Shown here one piece after another: positions 1 to 7,059 of a stretch of DNA of 64,000 nucleotides. Below the pieces are notes generated by a model. That model saw only the letters and a list, made by a program, of their open reading frames with translations, was not told where the DNA came from and did not search any database. Both the position numbers and the translations under genes were made by a program. Source of the DNA: Bradyrhizobium manausense (lineage in GTDB: Bacteria > Pseudomonadota > Alphaproteobacteria > Rhizobiales > Xanthobacteraceae); contig NZ_JAFCLG010000004.1 in the NCBI RefSeq assembly GCF_018129685.1, positions 1 to 64,000 on the forward strand, read 5' to 3'. Position 1 is the first letter of the stretch; each line of letters opens with the position of its first letter.

Positions 1-588
1 GGCGCGTCGCCGCGGTTTCCATGTGTCGGACAACGCGTTGACGGCGGCCTCGAGGGCCTTCCGATCGATCACGTTGGGATCGAACCGCTCCGGGCCCCAG
101 CGGCGCATATGTTCGTGCTCCGGATGAGCAGGGTCGCTGATGGCGTCGAGGTATTCGGCATAGCCTGGCGCACCGCCGACGTCTTCCGGAGGACAACGAC
201 CGGCGGCCTCGAGCAGGAAGGGCATGCCCTCCGTCGTGGTGTTGTCGAACCATTTTTCGAGCTTGATCACATGGTCCCAGCTGTCGCCGAAGTCATAGAG
301 ATAGTGGATCGTCTTGGCGCCGGTCTCTCGAACGATATCGCAAAGCCGCGCTTTATGGGCATCCATGGGCTGGTGGCCGTAATCATTGTCGGGGTCGGGA
401 ATCCCCCAATGTGCCTCACCAGCGAAGAACTCGAAGAGGTGACTGTTCGTCCAGCCGAATGCCTCCTGAAGCGTCAGATGCAACCGATCAAGGCGCAGGG
501 TAACGGGTACGACAAGGCGACGCATCACCTCCGGCTTCACATCCTTGAGAGTTACCTTGATCCGGACCGCGGTCGTGTTCAGGCTCAT
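1..588 (-). CDS. plasmid pRiA4b ORF-3-like protein, IS66 passenger (3' end cut by window edge)
   Basis: Reading the minus strand from the ATG at 586-588 gives an open frame of 196 codons that reaches position 1 without a stop. The N-terminus contains the family hallmark segment LQEAFGWTNSHLFEF, then W-G-I-P-D and a YLYDFGDSWDH motif, all typical of the pRiA4b ORF-3 family (PF07929). Its function is not established. The start codon overlaps the TGA of the IS66 transposase as ATGA, so the two are probably translationally coupled. Such genes are often found beside IS66 tnpC in rhizobia, which suggests it travels with the element. The missing C-terminus is outside the window. Confidence 0.75.
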   Translation of the reverse strand, partial: MSLNTTAVRIKVTLKDVKPEVMRRLVVPVTLRLDRLHLTLQEAFGWTNSHLFEFFAGEAHWGIPDPDNDYGHQPMDAHKARLCDIVRETGAKTIHYLYDFGDSWDHVIKLEKWFDNTTTEGMPFLLEAAGRCPPEDVGGAPGYAEYLDAISDPAHPEHEHMRRWGPERFDPNVIDRKALEAAVNALSDTWKPRRRA

Positions 589-2150
589 GCCGCCAGCCTC
601 GGATCGTGTGCATGCATCGTATAGGTCGACGCCCAAGGGAGCAGTTCGTCCAGTCGCGCCGCAGGCCAACCATTGACGAGCTTCGCGAGAACATCAGCGA
701 GCCAGTGCTCGGCACTGACGCCATTGAGCTTACAGGTCTCGATTAACGAAGCCAGAACTGCCCAATTCTCGGCGCCCTCGTCGCAACCGGCAAAAAGGGA
801 GTTCTTAGCGTTGAGCTTGATCGGCCGCATCGCATGCTCGACAGCATTCGTGTCCATCTCGATGCGCCCGTCATCAAGATAGAGCGTCAAGCCGTCCCAG
901 TGACGCAGCGCATAGCGCAGAGCCTTCGCCGTATCGCTCTTCTCGGCAAGATGATCAAGCATTGCCTCAAACCATTGCTTCAAAGCTGCAGCCAAAGGCC
1001 GGGCATGCGCCTGCCGGCCAGCACGGCGCTCGGCATCCGACCGGCCCCGGAGGGGCTTTTCGATCGCGTAAAGCTGGGCGATGCGCTCGAGAGCCTCGCG
1101 GGCAACCGGAGCTGGCGCCGGAGCGGCCTCGCGCTCGATCTTCACAAACTGGCGCCTCAGATGCGACCAGCAGAAGGCGAGCGTCCCGGACAAGGCGTCC
1201 GCACGCGTCTCTCGGGTCATAGTCTTGTAAGCCTGATAACCGTCGCAGTGGATGATGCCGCGAAAGCCCTCGAGTAGCTGCAAGCCATGAACGGCCCCAC
1301 GGCCCGGTGCATAGGCGTAAACCACACCAGGTGGGTCAGGTCCGGCCCAGGGCCTGTCATCGCGTGACAGCGCCCAGAAATAGCCGGTTTTGGTCCTGCC
1401 GCGCCCCGGATCCAAAACCGGTGCGGGGGTCTCGTCGACACAGAGCTTCGAAGAGGCGAGCAGAAGCTGGCGTAGACGATGCCACAAGGGCTTCAATTCC
1501 TGGGCGGCGTAGCCGACCCAGAAGGCGAGCGTGGAACGGTCGATGGCGATACCGTGCGTCGTCAGCATCTGCGCCTGGCGGTAGAGCGGCAAATGCCAAT
1601 GATACTTGGCGTCGATCACATGCGCGACGAGCCGCTCGGTCGGCAGTCCTCCCCTGATCAATCGCTCGGGAGCAGCATGCTGGAGGACGACGCCGTGACA
1701 GGCGCGGCAGGCCAGTTTGGGGCGGCGGGTGACGATGACGCGATACTGCGCCGGCACGACGTCCAGCCTCTGGCTCTCATCGTGACCGATCTCAAAAAGG
1801 TCGCCTGCGCAGCACGGGCAGCAGGTTGCAGCGGGCACCAGGGTCTCGATGATGCGCGGCAAATGCTCCGGCAGCTTGCCACGATTGGCCCTGCGCTCGG
1901 CAGCTCTCTTCTCGCGTGTCTTGGGATTGGCGCGGTCCTCGGCTGCCTCGAGAGCCGCGACAGCCTGATCGATATCCTCCAGAACAAGCTGGAGCTGATC
2001 AGCGTCAAGCTTTTCCGAGGATCGACCGAACTGCGCGTCTTTTGCAAGCTTGAGCAACCGCTCGAGCCTGGCGCAGCGATCCAGCAGAGCCGCGGCAAAG
2101 GCGCGCAACTCGGCTGGATCGCTCGGCAGCTCATCAGGCAAATCACTCAT
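585..2150 (-). CDS. tnpC: IS66 family transposase TnpC
   Basis: This 521-residue protein is the DDE transposase of the IS66 element and catalyses strand transfer. An N-terminal coiled-coil-like stretch (about 20-90) is followed by paired cysteines CPCC (near 110) and CRAC (near 150), a zinc-binding module. The catalytic core has VDETP (near 240), IHCDGYQAY (near 304) and NAVEHAMRPIK (near 434), giving the DDE triad. Length is normal for IS66 TnpC and no frameshift is seen, so it is probably functional. It is separated from tnpB by 51 nt and overlaps the passenger gene downstream by 4 nt. Confidence 0.95.
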   Translation of the reverse strand: MSDLPDELPSDPAELRAFAAALLDRCARLERLLKLAKDAQFGRSSEKLDADQLQLVLEDIDQAVAALEAAEDRANPKTREKRAAERRANRGKLPEHLPRIIETLVPAATCCPCCAGDLFEIGHDESQRLDVVPAQYRVIVTRRPKLACRACHGVVLQHAAPERLIRGGLPTERLVAHVIDAKYHWHLPLYRQAQMLTTHGIAIDRSTLAFWVGYAAQELKPLWHRLRQLLLASSKLCVDETPAPVLDPGRGRTKTGYFWALSRDDRPWAGPDPPGVVYAYAPGRGAVHGLQLLEGFRGIIHCDGYQAYKTMTRETRADALSGTLAFCWSHLRRQFVKIEREAAPAPAPVAREALERIAQLYAIEKPLRGRSDAERRAGRQAHARPLAAALKQWFEAMLDHLAEKSDTAKALRYALRHWDGLTLYLDDGRIEMDTNAVEHAMRPIKLNAKNSLFAGCDEGAENWAVLASLIETCKLNGVSAEHWLADVLAKLVNGWPAARLDELLPWASTYTMHAHDPRLAA

Positions 2151-2201
2151 TGACCAGAGCTTGCCATGCTTCGCGCCCCGATGCAGCGAAGATTTTATGT
2201 C

Positions 2202-2555
2202 CTACGCAAGCGCTTTCGGCTGCGGGATTCGAGGCGCATGCATACGTGTCCAATCCATGCCGGCCAGAAGCGCGGACAACTGCGCGGCGTTCATTCGCAT
2301 GACGCCGTCAACGACCGGCGGCCACTTGAAGGCGCTGCCCTCAAGCCGCTTCCAATACAGCACGAGGCCACTACCATCCCAGACAACGATCTTCACCCGA
2401 TCAGCGCGCTTCGCACGGAAGACCACCGCCACGCCCTTCATCGGATCGTGGCCCAGCGTCTCCTTCGCCAACAGCGCCAGGCCATCTGCGCCCTTCCTGA
2501 AGTCTACAGGTCGGGTCGCAACATAAGTCATGAGGCCAGCGGGAGCCGTCAGCAT
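2202..2555 (-). CDS. tnpB: IS66 accessory protein TnpB
   Basis: This 117-residue protein has the IS66 Orf2 signatures: RPVDFRKGADGLALLAKETLG near the start, then VVFRAKRADRVKIVVWDGSGLVLYWKRLE and a FKWPPV segment. TnpB is needed for transposition of IS66 elements, but its biochemical role is not well defined. Its start overlaps the end of tnpA by 7 nt, which suggests translational coupling. It is full length and intact. Confidence 0.93.
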   Translation of the reverse strand: MLTAPAGLMTYVATRPVDFRKGADGLALLAKETLGHDPMKGVAVVFRAKRADRVKIVVWDGSGLVLYWKRLEGSAFKWPPVVDGVMRMNAAQLSALLAGMDWTRMHAPRIPQPKALA

Positions 2556-2980
2556 GAACGTGTCCGGCGCAACGCAACAAACACATCACTCAACACGGCA
2601 AGGCCAGGCGTCCCTCGCACCTCAACTCGTGCCCCATGGAGCTCAACCGTCACAACGGCTGCTTCCGGCGACCCGGAGGGAGCTGCAGCCACCGATGGCG
2701 ACGATTCCGACACCAACGGCACAAACGACAGTGCTCCCCCCGCAGCTGGCAGCACCAGTTGACCTGAACGCGCCCGGCGCCGCCAGTCATGCACCTGCTG
2801 GGGCCGGCAGCGATGGCGACGTGCGACATCTGTTACGATCGCGCCCGGCTCAAGACTGTCCGCGACAATCTGCGCCTTCAAATCATCTGGCCACTGTTTC
2901 CGGCCGCCGCCGGCGTACACTTCTATGCGCGGTGACAACGGTCGTCTTATGTCGTCCGAATGGTCGTCCATTGTGAGCAC
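2549..2980 (-). CDS. tnpA: IS66 TnpA, transposase-associated HTH protein
   Basis: This 143-residue protein is the first gene of the IS66 unit. A helix-turn-helix like that of IS3/IS66 OrfA lies at about residues 28-70, with KQWPDDLKAQIVADSLEPGA and then VARRHRCRPQQVHDWRRRAR. The C-terminal half ends with an IS66-type VELHGARVEVRGTPGLAVLSDV segment. Its likely role is binding the element ends. The first in-frame ATG is used; a second ATG three codons later is an alternative. The gene starts about 80 nt from the right end of the element, as expected. Confidence 0.9.
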   Translation of the reverse strand: MLTMDDHSDDIRRPLSPRIEVYAGGGRKQWPDDLKAQIVADSLEPGAIVTDVARRHRCRPQQVHDWRRRARSGQLVLPAAGGALSFVPLVSESSPSVAAAPSGSPEAAVVTVELHGARVEVRGTPGLAVLSDVFVALRRTRSC

Positions 2981-3040
2981 CCTTGCAGAAGATGGCTCTT
3001 CTAACGGCGCTCACAGGTCTACGCACAAACAATCTGACGG

Positions 3041-3059
3041 GCCTCGCAGCCCCGCTTAC
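3041..3059 (-). repeat. IS66 right terminal inverted repeat
   Basis: The minus strand reads GTAAGCGGGGCTGCGAGGC inward from 3059. It supplies the TAA (3056-3058) that ends the truncated transposase frame on its outer side, which places the insertion junction at 3059/3060. Confidence 0.75.
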
Positions 3060-3307
3060 ACCTCATCGCACAAGCGCCGCTCCGATCGAATGCCGAAGCA
3101 GTAACCGATCAAGAGCATCCGGATCATCAGCTCGGGATCGATCGAAGGTCGACCGATGCTACTGTAGAAGGGTGCCAGGTCCTGCCTGACCTGTTCAAGG
3201 TCGACAAATCTATCGATCGACCGGAGTAAATGGTCGGCGGGAACATGCCTCTCCAGCGAGAACTCGTAGAACAACGCAGCCTGTTCGACTTGTCGATGTC
3301 CCATCAT
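3056..3307 (-). pseudogene. IS1182/IS5-like transposase, N-terminal fragment cut by the IS66 insertion
   Basis: The 83 residues start MMGHRQVEQAALFYEFSLE and continue through HVPADHLLRSIDRFVDL, GRPSIDPELMIRMLLIGY and RSERRLCDEV. This is the DUF772-type N-terminal domain of IS1182/IS5-like transposases, which normally exceed 400 residues. The frame stops abruptly at the IS66 terminus, whose TAA ends it, so the catalytic domain is lost. The rest of the gene, if still present, would lie on the far side of the IS66 element, outside this window. Confidence 0.85.
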
Positions 3308-3361
3308 GATCTTCAGTCCTGCAAACTAGACTGACTGAATCACTGATCCCACTGCGTCGCA
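3280..3361 (-). repeat. IS1182-like element end, copy A
   Basis: About 82 bases covering the transposase start (MMGHRQVEQ) and the upstream end of the element, including the stretch CTGAATCACTGATCCCACTG. A second copy in the same orientation lies at 4874-4955 with roughly ten differences. The two copies flank a 1.5-kb block holding the integrase and RTX relics. Confidence 0.75.
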
Positions 3362-3439
3362 ACAGTCGCCTTTTTCAACACAATCGGCCCGAAGCCGCCT
3401 GTGAAGGCAAAGCAGAGGCGGTCTGCTCTGCCCCCGAAA

Positions 3440-4070
3440 TCAGACATCGACTTGTTCGGCTATCGCGAGGGCGTCATCGACCTCGATGCCGAGATACCGG
3501 ACGGTACTTTCGATCTTGGTGTGCCCCAGTAGGAGCTGCACAGCTCGCAGGTTGCCGGTTCGGCGGTAGTTCAAGGTCGCTGTGGTGCGGCGAAGAGAAT
3601 GCGTCCCGAACAAGTGCGGATCCAATCCGATGTCAGCGATCCAGTGAGATAGGAGACGGGCATACTGGCGGGTCGTCAAATGCCCACTCCGCCGCGGGCT
3701 CGTGAAGAGGTATTCTCCTGACTTCTTGCAAGTAGCCCGTAGATAATCGTCAATTGCCTGCCGGGTTGATTCCGTCAGTTCAAATTTGACTGGCCGGCCG
3801 GTCTTCTTCTGTCGGACGATCGCGCGATCGGCCGTACCCGCCCGGCGCAACGTCATCGACTCTCAATGCGACTACGTCGCAGCCGCGCAGCTTGCTGTCG
3901 ATGGCGACGTTGAACAGCGCCAGATCACGCGTTCGGCCTTCGACCTGGAGCTTGGTTCGGATTGACCAGACGTGCTTGGGACGGAGCGGCGGCTTTGCGC
4001 CGACGATCGTCCCCTTGTTCCAAGGACCTTGTTTCGAGATGGCAGGGATGGTGCTTGGGATATCGGTCAT
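3440..4070 (-). pseudogene. tyrosine recombinase (phage-type integrase), frameshifted
   Basis: Two overlapping frames together make one integrase of about 210 residues. The 5' part (start ATG at 4070) reads MTDIPSTIPAISKQGPWNKG and carries the first catalytic arginine in KLRGCDVVALRVDD. The 3' part carries RQKKTGRPV (lysine), HLFGTHSLRR (the H-x-x-R box), LLGHTKIESTVRYLG (histidine and tyrosine nucleophile) and ends EVDDALAIAEQVDV. The frames meet near 3833-3836 after VAPGGY, where one extra base (or a 2-base loss) breaks the reading frame. All catalytic residues survive, so the lesion is recent or a sequencing error. Short integrases of this kind are common in rhizobial accessory regions. 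Confidence 0.8.
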
Positions 4071-4225
4071 GTTGACCTCCTCAGCTAGTGAGGCTGGTCA
4101 TTTTCAGCCCGGAGTCCTTCCAATCCCACGTCCGCTTTGAGACGATTGGAGACGTACTTTGGTCCAATTCGAGCGATGGCAGGACCGATTTTGACCCGAA
4201 GCTGAACTACGCCCTAGCACCCTGT

Positions 4226-4471
4226 TTACATAGCCCGACGGCGATAGCGGACAAGTTGGAAGGCGCCGCCGCCGCCCAGACGCTTTGCGCCGATCTCGAT
4301 CTCCTGGGCGTCTTCCTCGATGCGCCCAGCCCTCCACAAACAATCGAGCGCTTTAATCACGCTGACTGACTCTCCTCCAAAGAGACGGCGGATCTGAGCA
4401 GCTGTTTGCCACTCTTCGCCAACAAGCTTCTCTAGCCGCTCCTCGCGCGGGCTGCTTGGCTCAGTTGCCAT
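4226..4471 (-). CDS. hypothetical protein, possible winged-helix fold
   Basis: This frame encodes 81 residues with a good ribosome site (GAGAGA, about 5 nt before the ATG). The sequence EEWQTAAQIRRLFGGESVSVIKALDCLWRAGRIEED looks like a small winged-helix: a helix, a turn and a second helix followed by basic strands. I do not recognise the family. It sits between the broken integrase and the RTX relic in a decayed region, so it could be a surviving accessory gene or a chance frame. Composition and the ribosome site favour a real gene. Confidence 0.5.
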   Translation of the reverse strand: MATEPSSPREERLEKLVGEEWQTAAQIRRLFGGESVSVIKALDCLWRAGRIEEDAQEIEIGAKRLGGGGAFQLVRYRRRAM

Positions 4472-4493
4472 AGATCTCTCATGAAAAAAAGCT

Positions 4494-4919
4494 TCAAAGA
4501 AGAAAGTCAGACGCGCTCAAGGCGACCTTTCCCTTCAACTCGATCTGAAAATCGGCGATCCGATCGCCGTTGACGTCACCCTCCACGATCGTGCTGCCGT
4601 GTTCGGAAACGTAATGCAGCTGGCCAGCGGTGCCGGAGAACTTGGAGCTCCCGATCCAGCTGAAGCTGTCGTCGCCGGTGGTCGCCGGCTTCGCGTCGAT
4701 ATGCGACGTCCGGATCCGGACGGATCTGCTAACGGATGGCACGTCCAGAGTGATCGCGTGCAGCCCGGAGATGGCCACTTGGAATGGAGGCAGTGTAGTA
4801 AAGCCTGGCGCGGCGGCCTTGCCAAATGAACCCGTTCCGCGCGACAGAAGGGAAATGGGCGGGTCCCTTGCTTCCTGTTCGACTTGCCGATGACCCATCA
4901 TGATCTTGAGTGTTGCCAA
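4494..4919 (-). pseudogene. RTX/serralysin-like C-terminal relic fused to an IS start
   Basis: The 141-residue frame is a chimera. Its first eleven or so residues after MATLKI (MMGHRQVEQEA) are the start of the IS1182-like transposase seen at 3307. The last 60 residues (DDSFSWIGSSKFSGTAGQL, then GSTIVEGDVNGDRIADFQI and LSASDFLL) match the C-terminal end of peptidase M10 serralysin/RTX proteins, the part next to the type I secretion signal. No calcium-binding nonapeptide repeats remain. It reads as the 3' tail of a secreted RTX protein joined to an IS end, not as a working gene. Confidence 0.7.
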
Positions 4920-4955
4920 TTAGACAGACTGAATCACTGATCCCACTGGGTCGCA
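4874..4955 (-). repeat. IS1182-like element end, copy B
   Basis: Second copy of the element end described at 3280-3361, same orientation, with conserved CTGAATCACTGATCCCACTG. It contains the first codons of the transposase (MMGHRQVEQ), after which the sequence switches to the RTX relic. Confidence 0.75.
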
Positions 4956-4996
4956 ATGCACCGCAGTTTACCGCATAAGACTACGCCGGCTATTCG

Positions 4997-5794
4997 CTAA
5001 CGCAGCTTGCCGAGCCACAGCGCAGTGAGAGCCGACCGATTGCCGACGCCGAACTTGGCGTAGATCGACTTGACATGGAAATGCGTGGTGTTCGGACTAT
5101 GGTCGAGCCTCTGCGCGATCTGCTTTTCGGTGTGCCCGTCGAGCAATGCGAGCAACACCCTGCGTTCAGCGGGCGTCAGGGCTGCGTTGGCGATGAGCAG
5201 GCCGTGGCTGAGCAGTTGTTGGCGGTGAAACCATCTCAAGGCGCGCATCACGAAGCCGAGACGCGCGCCGTCCTGCACCGTGAAGCGGGGTGCCTGCGCA
5301 TCGCGAAATACGAACAGGCGAATCCTCACGTCGTCATTGAGCGCAATGCGCACGGAAATGCTGTCGGCGAATCCGACATCCAGATAGTGCCGCCGATAGT
5401 GCTCGCCCTCGAACCATTCCGGCGGCAGCGCTTCGAACAGCAGCCGGACGCGGAACGGCTCATCTCCCGACATCGACAGGATCTGAGACAGGTCGACGTT
5501 GTCGGACCAGAGCGTATCGTACTGCTTCTGCACGGATGCAGCCACCGCCGGTATCGGGTCCAGCACCCGGACGAGGCGCGGACGCCAGCCGAGCAAGGGA
5601 TCGGCCCGCTTCGGCGAAGGCAATCGCACGACCACACCCCATAGCGCGTTGCGCGCCGACAACATGGTACGCAGTGCGGACAGCAGGTGTGTCAGTGCCG
5701 CGTCGCTGTCGCCGACCGAGAACTCGGCAAGCTGATCCCAGAGTGCGTAGACTTCTTGATTTTGCGGATCGGTAGGATCCGTGGAGAGATGCAT
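4997..5794 (-). CDS. LuxR-type transcriptional regulator
   Basis: The last 60 residues form a LuxR/FixJ helix-turn-helix: LTPAERRVLLALLDGHTEKQIAQRLDHSPNTTHFHVKSIYAKFGVGNRSALTALWL. The upstream 200 residues show no receiver or known autoinducer domain, so the signal sensed is unknown. I chose the ATG at 5794 (266 residues), with GGGA 8 nt upstream. The frame stays open to a GTG at 5938 (313 residues), but the extra 48 codons are AT-richer and look like upstream DNA. The regulated genes are unknown. The three small membrane genes read in the opposite direction from 5957. Confidence 0.85.
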   Translation of the reverse strand: MHLSTDPTDPQNQEVYALWDQLAEFSVGDSDAALTHLLSALRTMLSARNALWGVVVRLPSPKRADPLLGWRPRLVRVLDPIPAVAASVQKQYDTLWSDNVDLSQILSMSGDEPFRVRLLFEALPPEWFEGEHYRRHYLDVGFADSISVRIALNDDVRIRLFVFRDAQAPRFTVQDGARLGFVMRALRWFHRQQLLSHGLLIANAALTPAERRVLLALLDGHTEKQIAQRLDHSPNTTHFHVKSIYAKFGVGNRSALTALWLGKLR

Positions 5795-5956
5795 GTCATT
5801 CCCAAAGCGTGCGCTGATCACCGACCCGCGCCGGCATACATAAAAGACTACGAACCACCTTTCTAGGTAGTTTTCAGGCGCATCAATTGTCGCAATATTC
5901 GGCACGAGTGCTGGGAAGACGGGTACTCTCAAAGTCACGATATTCGGAGATTAACG

Positions 5957-6145
5957 ATGCGCAGAGCAACGGGCGCGCGCCGGCTTGACACGCCTGACGA
6001 CGACCGAACGGAGGGGCGATGGCGGCTCGGCTTTTTCACCATCCTGGCATGTGCCGCTTTGATTGCGCTCGTGGTATTCGCCGAAGAGCCCCTCAAAGCG
6101 GTAATCCGCCCCTCTGGCCCGCTGCCGGCGGTTAACATTCCCTGA
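5957..6145 (+). CDS. small single-pass membrane protein
   Basis: Encodes 62 residues: a basic, charged N-terminus (about 1-22) and one hydrophobic helix (FFTILACAALIALVVFA, about 26-42), ending in a short proline-rich tail. The ATG follows CGGAG by 7 nt, a good ribosome site. No family recognised. It is divergent from the LuxR gene and begins a run of three tiny genes that each encode one membrane segment. Confidence 0.5.
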   Translation: MRRATGARRLDTPDDDRTEGRWRLGFFTILACAALIALVVFAEEPLKAVIRPSGPLPAVNIP

Positions 6146-6174
6146 CCGGATCGCTTATTCGCACTGGAAATTAT

Positions 6175-6342
6175 GTGACCCAGACCGTTAGCGAGCAAGC
6201 ATTTTTGCTCATGCTGATTTCCGGTTGCCTTGGGGCCAGCTTAGTATGGGCTCTTTGGGAGATCGAAGAATCTCGCCGTCGCCGACAGCGAAACCGCGAA
6301 CCCGTGCGTGAAGCACGACCCTCGCTCAAGCCAAGTCGTTAG
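6175..6342 (+). CDS. possible small single-pass membrane protein (GTG start)
   Basis: A 55-codon frame from GTG with a GGAA element upstream. It starts with a short polar segment, then a hydrophobic stretch (FLLMLISGCLGASLVWALW), then a strongly basic tail (EESRRRRQRNREPVRE). The layout of one helix plus positive tail is that of a small inner-membrane protein. There is no ATG start and no recognised family, so support is modest. Confidence 0.35.
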   Translation: MTQTVSEQAFLLMLISGCLGASLVWALWEIEESRRRRQRNREPVREARPSLKPSR

Positions 6343-6364
6343 CGAAATCCGCGAGATCATCATC

Positions 6365-6535
6365 ATGCGCCTCACTGTATCTTCAACGATTGCCGACGCT
6401 TTCGTCCGGGTATTCCCCGCATCGTCATGGCAGGCGTATGTCCTTAAGCAGACCGCTTTGTTCTGTGGAGCTGCCCTCCTGGTGTGGCTGCTGTCGCTGA
6501 CTTATGGGCTGGATCTCAGCGCCGGATTCTTCTAG
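6365..6535 (+). CDS. possible small membrane protein
   Basis: A 56-residue frame from the ATG at 6365: MRLTVSSTIADAFVRVF, then a hydrophobic stretch TALFCGAALLVWLLSLTYG and a short end. An in-frame ATG at 6308 would extend it to 75 residues but overlaps the previous small frame. One membrane helix, no recognised family. It is the third consecutive tiny membrane-type frame on this strand. Confidence 0.4.
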   Translation: MRLTVSSTIADAFVRVFPASSWQAYVLKQTALFCGAALLVWLLSLTYGLDLSAGFF

Positions 6536-6850
6536 CCGATCAACCTCGGGTGCTGGATCGAACTCTCGCCAAGAAAGTCTGCAACGAGGCACGGTGCCCT
6601 TGACAGACTGCTTCACCTTGGTCGGCTCACCTACCGGAAGCAGACATTGCGGTTCTCCGAATGAGGGTCAGCAACGTGCCATGAGCGGTCTTCCATTAAT
6701 TGCGCTCCGCGAATCCGCTATGGAAGCACGGAACTTTGGACCTCTTTCCTGGCTCGATGGCAGGGCGGACAGATCGATCTTTGTGATTATTGTCACAGTA
6801 AGCGATTATGCTAGGCTGTACGGCAATTACGCTAATCACGTGAGTCTGTA
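6536..6850. other. 315-base stretch without a supported gene
   Basis: Frames present here are short and have unusual composition for this genome. I see no RNA gene, repeat or strong terminator. The stretch is somewhat AT-rich near 6780-6845 and leads into the caspase-like relic. Confidence 0.4.
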
Positions 6851-7010
6851 ATGGGCGCGCTTCGACTTTTCCTGATCGTTTTTGCCGTTTGGCTCGGATG
6901 CGGACCGGCCATGGCCTAGCGGCGCGTGGCGCTGGGATCGGCAATTCCGCCTGTCAGGCCACGCGAAACCATTTCGGCAGAGACCGCTCCGTGCCACCCG
7001 ATTAACCCTA
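6851..7010 (+). pseudogene. relic of an exported caspase-like (peptidase C14) protein
   Basis: An ATG at 6851 opens a perfect signal peptide (MGALRLFLIVFAVWLGCGPAMA) followed directly by TAG. The DNA after the stop still encodes RRVAL, then after a 2-base loss IGNSA, which restores the RRVALVIGNSA start of bacterial caspase-like p20 domains. The stop looks like a GAG-to-TAG change. Homology is lost after about 7010, so only the first 30-40 codons of the ancestor remain. The ancestor's family is inferred from this short motif plus the signal peptide. Confidence 0.5.
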
Positions 7011-7059
7011 GAGAAAGGCGTTCGCCCTACATTGTTTTTTTGTCGTGCGAGGACGACCA

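Larger units (their letters stand above)
1..3059 (-). mobile_element. IS66-family insertion sequence, left end outside the window
   Basis: All four genes run on the minus strand in the IS66 order tnpA, tnpB, tnpC, followed by a passenger gene. The right end is visible: the 19 bases at 3041-3059 read, on the minus strand, GTAAGCGGGGCTGCGAGGC, and GTAAGC is the usual IS66 terminal start. Immediately beyond 3059 the sequence is coding DNA of a different transposase that is cut at this point. The other end lies before position 1, so target duplications cannot be checked here. Confidence 0.85.

Noticed and set aside
4997..5938. Longer LuxR-type protein starting at GTG 5938
   Set aside because: The additional 48 codons are AT-rich and lack similarity to LuxR proteins; the ATG at 5794 has a ribosome site.
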